Assembly (NCBI RefSeq): GCF_000714935.1
Contig: NZ_JMIR01000007.1
Span: 97,229 to 161,228 of the forward strand
DNA length: 64,000 nucleotides
Direction: 5' to 3'
From: Tumebacillus flagellatus
Lineage (GTDB): Bacteria > Bacillota > Bacilli > Tumebacillales > Tumebacillaceae
Shown one piece after another: positions 58,079-64,000 of this stretch. Position numbers and translations under genes: made by a program. The notes beneath the pieces are model-generated. The model was not told the origin of the DNA. It ran no database searches and worked only from the letters and a program-made list of their open reading frames with translations. Within the stretch, counting starts at the first letter, position 1; each line of letters opens with the position of its first letter.

Positions 58079-61000
58079 ATGAGCAATTTGAAAGACCGCC
58101 TCTCCCACCTAAGCCCGGAACAGCTGGCCGCCCTGCAAGCGCGCGTCAAAAAAAACAAATCGTCCGCCGCTTCCAACCCGTTGCAAATCCCTGCGATCCC
58201 CAGGGACCAAGCCGAATACCCGGTCTCGTTTACACAAAAGCAGATGTGGTTGCTTCAGCGCATGGAGCCGGACAATTCCTCCTATAACAACGCTTCCCTC
58301 ATTCGGGTGACCGGGACCCTCGAACCGAAGCTCCTCGAGGTCAGCTTCCAGAAATTCGTCGACCGCCATGAAGCGCTGCGCACCGTGTTTCGGGAGAACA
58401 GCGAAAACGAACTGTTCCAGCGCGTGTTGGATGAACTTACGATTGAGATCCCGTTGGTGAGCCTCGAACACCTCCCGCTGTCTGAGCGGGAGGAGGAGGC
58501 GAACCGTCTGATGCGTTTGGAAGCCCAACGCCCCCTCGATTTGGAGCACGGTCCGCTGATTCGGCTCTTTCTGTACCGTCTCTCGGAGCAGGAACACCTG
58601 CTGTTGTTCATGATCCACCACATCGTCATCGACGGCTGGTCGGCCGGGATCATGCTCTTTGAGATCGGTCGCTTCTACGAAGAAGCGCTGACCGGGCAAG
58701 CGACGAACTTGCCGGAACCCGGCCTGCATTATATCGACTTTGCGGCTTGGCAGAACGAGTGGTTCAGCGGGGAGGTGGCCGCGCAACAGCTCGACTATTG
58801 GAAAACACAACTCGCCGGCAAAGTCCCGACTCTGGAATTGCCGTTTGACCGCACGCGCCCGTTGATTCCCCGCTACAAAGGCTCGCTCTATCACCTGCAT
58901 GTGGACGCCGACCTGCGCAACTCCCTGCAAGAGCTCAGCCGCGAAGCGGGAACGACGATGTTCATGACGCTGATGGCGGGGTTCCAAGCGCTGTTGCATC
59001 GGTACACCGGGCAAGAGGACTTCGCCGTCGGGTTTCCGGTTTCCGGACGTTCTCGTGAAGAAACGCAAGGCATCATGGGGCCGCTGGTCAACTCCTTGCC
59101 GCTGCGGGCGCAAGTGTCCAGCGAAGAGACGTTCTCCGACCTGTTGCAGCGGGTGCGCGAGCGCTTGACAGGCGCGATGGCCAATCCCGACGTTCCGCTC
59201 GCCAAATTGGTGGAAGAGTTGCAACCGGAACGCCCGCCCGGCGTCTCTCCGTATTACCAAGTCATGTTCAACCTCAACCGGGAGTATCCCGAAACGCACC
59301 TGCCGCAACTGAGCATGGTGTACGAGATGTTCGACGCGGGCGTGGCGAAGTTTGACATCGTCATCGAAGCCCACCTGAAACCGGACGGCTTGCAGTTTGT
59401 GTTCGAGTACAACACCGACCTGTTCGACGAAGCGACGATGGTCCGCTTGGCGAACGCCTTCCGCATCTTGCTGGCCGGAGCAGTCGAGAATCCGAACCGC
59501 CCGATTTGGCAGTTGCCGATTCTCACGCCGGAAGATCGGTTGCGCCTGTTGGTCGAGTGGAACGACACCGCCACGGAGTATGATCCGCGTGAGCAGAATG
59601 TCGTACAGCGCTTTGAAGAGACGGCAGCCCGCCACGCGGCGGATGTGGCGGTCGTAAGCGGCGACCGCAGTCTCACCTACCGAGAGCTCAACGAACGCGC
59701 CAACCGTTTGGCGCGCTTCCTGCGCGAACAAGGAGTGAGAGCGGACGATCGCGTAGGCATTTGCGCAGACCGCACTCCGGAGCTCGTGATTGCGATCTTG
59801 GCGGTGATCAAAGCGGGAGGCGCGTACGTGCCGATCGACCCGGCGTACCCGCAAGACCGCATCTCGTTCATGGTGGAAGACAGCGGAATCAAACTGTTGC
59901 TCACTCAAAGTCATCTCGCGGAACGGCTTCCCGTGCAGACGGCCCGCTTCCTCTTGGACGCCGAACTCCACACCTTGGACGCGGTGTCCGCCGAGAATCT
60001 CGACCACACGATCTCAGCGCAAGACCTCGTGTACGTCATCTACACCTCCGGCTCCACGGGACGACCCAAGGGAGTTTTGATCACGCACGGCGGCTTGATG
60101 AACTACTTGACGTGGGCGATGGACGCGTATGCCCAGCAGGGGCATGGAGCACCGGTGCACTCGTCGCTGGCGTTTGACCTCACCGTCACCTCGACGTACG
60201 TGCCGTTGCTGACAGGCAAGCGCATCGTCCTCGTCTTGGACTCGATGGGCGTGGACGCGCTGGTGGACGCGATGCGCACCTACCCCGGGTACAGCTTGAC
60301 CAAGATCACGCCCGCCCATCTGCAGTTGCTGGGGATGGAGACCGCAGCGGGCGACGCGCACACGTGGAATCACGTCTTCGTCATCGGCGGCGAAGCGCTG
60401 ACGTACGAAGGCATCGCCCCGTGGCTGACTCATGCGCCGGACACCGTCTTGGTCAACGAGTACGGCCCGACCGAAACGGTCGTCGGCTGTTGCGTGTACA
60501 GCGTACCGCGCGGAGAGAAAGCGACCGGCCCCGTCCCGATCGGACGCCCGATCGCCAACACGAAACTCTACGTACTCGACCCGCACTTGCAACCCGTTCC
60601 GATCGGAGCGGTTGGCGAGTTGTACATCGGCGGGTACGGGGTGGCGCGCGGCTACTTGAACCGTCCGGAATTGACGGCGGAACGCTTCTTGGAAAACCCG
60701 TTTGAACCGGGCACGCGGATGTACAAAACGGGCGACTTGGCCCGCTATCTGCCGGACGGCAACCTCGTCTACCTCGGCCGCCTCGACGACCAAGTCAAAG
60801 TGCGCGGCTACCGCATCGAACTCGGGGAGATCGAAGCCGTGCTGGAAACGCACGAGCAGATCCGATTGGCCGCTGTGGTCGTGCAAGACGACGGAGCGGG
60901 CGACAAGCGTCTCGTCGGCTACTACACCACGGCAGACGGCGAAGCGCTCAAGTCCCGCGACTTGCGCAACTTCTTGAAAGACACGCTGCCGCCGCACATG

Positions 61001-62818
61001 ATCCCGTCGCACCTCTTGCATCTGGAGAGCATGCCGCTGACGGTCAACGGCAAGATCGACCGCCGCGCGCTTCCTTCTCCCGACGCGCCGCAGGCGGAAG
61101 ACGCGGTGCAAACGACGCAGCTCACCCAGTTGGAGAGCCAAGTGCAAGCGGTGTGGAAGTCCGTGTTGAAACGAGACGACATCGGCGTGCAAGAGAATTT
61201 CTATGAAATCGGGGGGCACTCCGTCAACGCGATCTTGATCACCTCGCGCCTCAAAAAAGAACTGGGCGTCGACTTCCAAATTCGCGACATCTTCCAAGCG
61301 CCCACGATTTCGCAACTGGCGTCCTTCCTCGGGAACAAGCTGCGCGAAAACCACGGCGATGCCCTGCCGCCGCTCAAGCCGGTCTCGCGCGCGCTGCCGT
61401 TGCCCTTGTCGTTTGAACAACAGCGACTGTGGTTGTCCGACCAGATGCAGCGCGACACCCAGTACAACGTCACCCACGTTTGGGAGATCGAAGGCGACCT
61501 CCACCCGGAGGTGCTGGAGCAAAGCTTCCGCGACGTGATCGAACGCCATGAAGTCTTGCGTACCGTCTACCGTCTCGACGGCACCCAACCGGTGCAAGTG
61601 ATCCTCCCCGAGTCGGGATTTGCGATCTCGCAAACGGACCTCCGTTCGCTGTCGGCTGCCGAACAGATCGAAGCGATCCAAGCGAAACAAAACGCGATCA
61701 ACACCGCGTTCGATCTGGAGAACGGTCCGCTCTTGCGTGTGGAACTGCTGCGCTTGAGCGACCAACGCCACGTGATGATCTTGTGCGCGCACCACATCAT
61801 CGGGGATGGATGGTCGATGGACATCTTGCATCGCGAACTGTCCGCCTTCTATGCATCACACCGGAGTGGCGCGGATTCCTCGCTCCCGGCCCTGACCTTG
61901 CAGTATGCCGACTACGCGGTCTGGCAACGCCGCTTGGTGGAAGAGGGGTATCTGGAGGAGCAAGTCCGCTATTGGAAGCAGACGCTGGCCGACACCGCGC
62001 CGCTGCTCGATTTGCGCCCGGACTTCCCGCGCCCTGCTGTGCAGACGACGAACGGCAACACCATGCGCCTCGATTTCACGGACGGGCTGTCGGAGCGCTT
62101 GGATGAATTCTCCCGTCAAGAAGGCGCGACGTTGTTCATGACGTTGCTTGCCGCCTATGATCTGGTGTTGGCACAACGAAGCGGCCGCGACGACATCCTC
62201 GTCGGGATTCCGATGGCGAACCGCCAATCCGAAGAGACGCATCCGATCTTCGGCATGTTCGTCAACACGTTGGCGATTCGCACCCGGTTGGCAGGAGCAA
62301 CGACGTTCCGCGATCTGTTGCAACGCACGCGCGAAGCGGCTCATGGCGCGCTGTCCAACCAAGACTTGCCGTTCGACCGGGTGATCGAAGAGATCAATCC
62401 GGAGCGCAACACCGCCTATCCGCCGTTGGTGCAAGTGTGGTTTAACCACCAGAACACCCCGCGCACCGACCTTGCGTTGCAAGGCGTCACCCTGCGTGCC
62501 CGACAAGTTCCCGAAGAAGCGGTCAAATTCGACCTCATGCTGGAAGCGTTGACGAAAACGGACGGGGAACTCGCCGTCTCGCTTTCGTACAACACCGACC
62601 TCTTCCGCACCGCGACCGTTGAGTTGTTCGCTTCGCAGTGGAAAGCCGTTCTCCAAGCGGTGGTCGCCAACCCGGAGGTCACCCTTGACGAATTGCGGAC
62701 GATGATGTCGGAATTGGCGGGGCGTTCGGAAGAGCAGCAGCAACAGAATTTCCAATCGGCCCGCCGTTCCAAACTGCAAGCGACCAAAGCCAAAAAAACA
62801 GGAGGGAGCCAATCATGA
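58079..62818 (+). CDS. NRPS4: C - A(Asn-like) - T - C
   Basis: 1579 residues. The N-terminal helix NLKDRLSHLSPEQLAALQAR followed by KKNK is a typical docking segment. The first C domain has intact HHIVIDG (180-186) and is the natural acceptor of the PKS acyl chain. A5 (about 515-1010) has pocket D-L-T-K-V-G-E-V-G, one change from the asparagine code. Carrier Ser near 1048 in IGGHSVNA. The last C domain (about 1105-1530) has intact HHIIGDG near 1239. The protein ends in a basic tail instead of a release domain, so it must pass its product to another protein. It starts 3 bases after the PKS and overlaps the oxygenase gene by 4 bases. Confidence 0.9.
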   Translation: MSNLKDRLSHLSPEQLAALQARVKKNKSSAASNPLQIPAIPRDQAEYPVSFTQKQMWLLQRMEPDNSSYNNASLIRVTGTLEPKLLEVSFQKFVDRHEALRTVFRENSENELFQRVLDELTIEIPLVSLEHLPLSEREEEANRLMRLEAQRPLDLEHGPLIRLFLYRLSEQEHLLLFMIHHIVIDGWSAGIMLFEIGRFYEEALTGQATNLPEPGLHYIDFAAWQNEWFSGEVAAQQLDYWKTQLAGKVPTLELPFDRTRPLIPRYKGSLYHLHVDADLRNSLQELSREAGTTMFMTLMAGFQALLHRYTGQEDFAVGFPVSGRSREETQGIMGPLVNSLPLRAQVSSEETFSDLLQRVRERLTGAMANPDVPLAKLVEELQPERPPGVSPYYQVMFNLNREYPETHLPQLSMVYEMFDAGVAKFDIVIEAHLKPDGLQFVFEYNTDLFDEATMVRLANAFRILLAGAVENPNRPIWQLPILTPEDRLRLLVEWNDTATEYDPREQNVVQRFEETAARHAADVAVVSGDRSLTYRELNERANRLARFLREQGVRADDRVGICADRTPELVIAILAVIKAGGAYVPIDPAYPQDRISFMVEDSGIKLLLTQSHLAERLPVQTARFLLDAELHTLDAVSAENLDHTISAQDLVYVIYTSGSTGRPKGVLITHGGLMNYLTWAMDAYAQQGHGAPVHSSLAFDLTVTSTYVPLLTGKRIVLVLDSMGVDALVDAMRTYPGYSLTKITPAHLQLLGMETAAGDAHTWNHVFVIGGEALTYEGIAPWLTHAPDTVLVNEYGPTETVVGCCVYSVPRGEKATGPVPIGRPIANTKLYVLDPHLQPVPIGAVGELYIGGYGVARGYLNRPELTAERFLENPFEPGTRMYKTGDLARYLPDGNLVYLGRLDDQVKVRGYRIELGEIEAVLETHEQIRLAAVVVQDDGAGDKRLVGYYTTADGEALKSRDLRNFLKDTLPPHMIPSHLLHLESMPLTVNGKIDRRALPSPDAPQAEDAVQTTQLTQLESQVQAVWKSVLKRDDIGVQENFYEIGGHSVNAILITSRLKKELGVDFQIRDIFQAPTISQLASFLGNKLRENHGDALPPLKPVSRALPLPLSFEQQRLWLSDQMQRDTQYNVTHVWEIEGDLHPEVLEQSFRDVIERHEVLRTVYRLDGTQPVQVILPESGFAISQTDLRSLSAAEQIEAIQAKQNAINTAFDLENGPLLRVELLRLSDQRHVMILCAHHIIGDGWSMDILHRELSAFYASHRSGADSSLPALTLQYADYAVWQRRLVEEGYLEEQVRYWKQTLADTAPLLDLRPDFPRPAVQTTNGNTMRLDFTDGLSERLDEFSRQEGATLFMTLLAAYDLVLAQRSGRDDILVGIPMANRQSEETHPIFGMFVNTLAIRTRLAGATTFRDLLQRTREAAHGALSNQDLPFDRVIEEINPERNTAYPPLVQVWFNHQNTPRTDLALQGVTLRARQVPEEAVKFDLMLEALTKTDGELAVSLSYNTDLFRTATVELFASQWKAVLQAVVANPEVTLDELRTMMSELAGRSEEQQQQNFQSARRSKLQATKAKKTGGSQS

Positions 62819-63870
62819 AAAAAGGATTGTCCGGTATCAAAGCAACATCTGTAAAGCTCCATGCGGAGCAAGATCTGGTACAAATTCGCGAGTTTGCCGA
62901 AGGGCAGACGCTGCCGGTTCTCATCACGCCTCTGGTACCCGGAGTCGACGTGTTGGAATGGTGCAAAACCAACAAGTCGAAAGTGGAGGAGTTGCTGTTG
63001 CAACACGGCGGAATTCTGTTTCGCGGGTTTGACGTCTCCACGCAAGAGCGATTCGACGAGTACGTCAGCGGCATGTGTGAAAAACTGCTGGTCTACAACG
63101 AATCTTCGTCGCCGCGCACCAAACTGACCGGCAAAGTGTACACCTCGACGGAACATCCGAAAGAACTGGTGATCTTGCAACACAACGAGCTTTCCTACTC
63201 CAGCACGTGGCCGCAGAAGATCTGGTTCTGTTCGGTCAAGGAGGCGGAAACGGGCGGAGCGACGCCGCTTGCCGACATGCGCCGCGTCTATGAGCAGATC
63301 GACCCGGCCATCCGCGCTCGATTTGAAGAAAAAGGATGGATGCTCGTGCGCAACTACGGTGACGGATTCGGGCTGCCGTGGCAAGACGTCTTCCATACCG
63401 AGGACAAGTCGGAAGTCGAAACGTATTGCGCCACCCACGGAATTGAAGTCGAGTGGAAGCCAAACGGCCTGTTGCGCACCCGCCAGAAGCGCAAAGCGGT
63501 TCGCTTCCATCCGGTCACAGGCGAGAAGATCTGGTTCAACCACGCTTCGTTTTGGCACGTATCCAGCTTAGAACCGGAAATTCGGGACCTGCTCGTCGAC
63601 GAGCTGGGTCTGGACGGGTTGCCGTACAACACGTACTACGGCGACGGCACTCCGATTGAAGACGAGACCGCTGCTGCCATCCGCGCGGTCATCGAAGCGG
63701 AGACCATCGCCTTTCCGTGGCAGCGCGGGGACCTGTTGGTCCTCGACAACATGTTGGTCTCCCACGGACGTGAATCGTTCACAGGCGAACGCAAAACCTT
63801 GGTGGCGATGGGAGAACCGCTCGACTCCGCAGAAGCGGACGAGATCGACGCATCGTTTGCCACCCGCTAA
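62815..63870 (+). CDS. SyrP/TauD-like Fe(II)/2-oxoglutarate oxygenase, likely amino-acid beta-hydroxylase
   Basis: 351 residues. The 2-His-1-carboxylate site is seen as LQHNELSYS (HxE, about 122-127) and the distal His in NMLVSHGRESF near 320, with R-K further on for 2-oxoglutarate binding. GGILFRGFDVST, GGATPLADMRRVY and WFNHASFWHV match the SyrP/AmbD branch of the TauD/TfdA family, which hydroxylates carrier-bound Asp or related residues at the beta carbon. Coupled to NRPS4 (ATGA overlap), whose A domain looks Asn-specific, it most likely makes beta-hydroxy-asparagine. Free Asn as substrate, as in AsnO, is the alternative. Confidence 0.87.
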   Translation: MKKGLSGIKATSVKLHAEQDLVQIREFAEGQTLPVLITPLVPGVDVLEWCKTNKSKVEELLLQHGGILFRGFDVSTQERFDEYVSGMCEKLLVYNESSSPRTKLTGKVYTSTEHPKELVILQHNELSYSSTWPQKIWFCSVKEAETGGATPLADMRRVYEQIDPAIRARFEEKGWMLVRNYGDGFGLPWQDVFHTEDKSEVETYCATHGIEVEWKPNGLLRTRQKRKAVRFHPVTGEKIWFNHASFWHVSSLEPEIRDLLVDELGLDGLPYNTYYGDGTPIEDETAAAIRAVIEAETIAFPWQRGDLLVLDNMLVSHGRESFTGERKTLVAMGEPLDSAEADEIDASFATR

Positions 63871-63893
63871 CCACTCGCTTGCAAGTTTCACAG

Positions 63894-63913
63894 AAAAAAG
63901 CCCCTCTTCCGCC
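63894..63913 (+). other. Left half of an interrupted terminator
   Basis: AAAAAAGCCCCTCTTCCGCC follows the oxygenase gene. It looks like the first arm and loop of a hairpin whose second arm (GAGGGGCTTTT) is missing because the IS element starts at the next base. Confidence 0.45.
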
Positions 63914-64000
63914 TGGTCAAGACCCCATTTGGTAGGCAGTGAAAAAAGACCTTAAACCGCAAGCTGGCGCCTGTACTCACGAGGCGTCAGCTTGTTGAGC
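63914..64000 (-). mobile_element. IS3-family (IS150-like) insertion element, right end
   Basis: The sequence starts with TGGTCAAGACC, a TG-beginning terminal inverted repeat, and is followed 38 bases later by the stop codon of a minus-strand transposase. That spacing between the transposase end and the IS tip is normal for IS3-family elements. Only one end is inside the window. Confidence 0.7.
63952..64000 (-). CDS. IS3-family transposase, C-terminal end (partial)
   Basis: The minus strand reads LNKLTPREYRRQLAV and then TAA. The KLTPxEYRxQL pattern is the conserved C-terminus of IS3-family OrfB transposases (DDE integrase core lies outside the window). The gene continues beyond 64000. Confidence 0.8.
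   Translation of the reverse strand, partial: LNKLTPREYRRQLAV

Noticed and set aside
33705..63870. Epimerisation, methylation or MbtH domains in the cluster
   Set aside because: No domain of these types appears between the mapped C, A, T, KS, AT, DH, KR and TE domains, and no small MbtH-like gene fits the short gaps.
1..64000. tRNA, rRNA or CRISPR repeats
   Set aside because: No cloverleaf with CCA-end motifs, no ribosomal RNA signature and no regularly spaced repeats were noticed by eye.

Overview
The window looks like chromosomal DNA of a spore-former-type Firmicute close to Tumebacillus/Alicyclobacillaceae (inference). Support: moderately GC-rich codon use, strong AGGAGG-type ribosome sites with GTG/TTG starts, Bacillus-type genes (speA, ywhD, a small alarmone synthetase, a TerC protein), a c-di-AMP (ydaO-type) riboswitch, and compact gene pairs separated by U-tailed hairpins. 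No tRNA, rRNA or CRISPR array was seen.

Left part (1-13.3 kb) is housekeeping and accessory genes: a truncated lamin-tail surface protein, an alarmone synthetase convergent with an S1-domain protein, a DsbA-like/CoA-binding pair, an ArsC-like thiol protein, an M16 protease and an EamA transporter. A low-GC two-gene anti-phage-type module follows (AAA ATPase plus RloB-like TOPRIM protein, 6422-8315), bracketed by two almost identical hairpin terminators. Then come an SDR operon with two small unknown proteins, a YfhF-like epimerase, an MBL hydrolase and a TerC protein.

Middle part (13.4-33.5 kb): a tctCBA tricarboxylate transporter followed by a CitA/CitB-type two-component system, with five copies of a 9-bp repeat upstream of tctC; a LysR/MFS divergent pair; an alpha/beta hydrolase; a possible diheme membrane protein; ywhD; speA; a LysM-3D cell-wall protein under a c-di-AMP riboswitch; an ArsR/SRPBCC pair with its operator inside the promoter; and a four-gene operon of glycosyltransferase, membrane phosphatase-like protein and 2-oxoacid:ferredoxin oxidoreductase subunits.

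Right part (33.6-63.9 kb) is a hybrid NRPS-PKS cluster transcribed as one unit: NRPS1 (degenerate C - A remnant - T - C), NRPS2 (C remnant - A - T - C - A - T - C), NRPS3 (degenerate C - A - T - C - A - T - TE), an MFS exporter, a type I PKS (KS-AT-DH-KR-ACP), NRPS4 (C-A-T-C) and a SyrP/TauD-like oxygenase. Three of these proteins end in a C domain, and the presumed acceptor proteins begin with a damaged or truncated C domain. The most economical assembly order is therefore PKS, NRPS4, NRPS1, NRPS2, NRPS3, different from the gene order. Binding-pocket residues suggest Asn (NRPS4) and 2,4-diaminobutyrate (NRPS3, first A domain). The oxygenase may hydroxylate the Asn. An IS3-family element has inserted just after the cluster, apparently inside its terminator.
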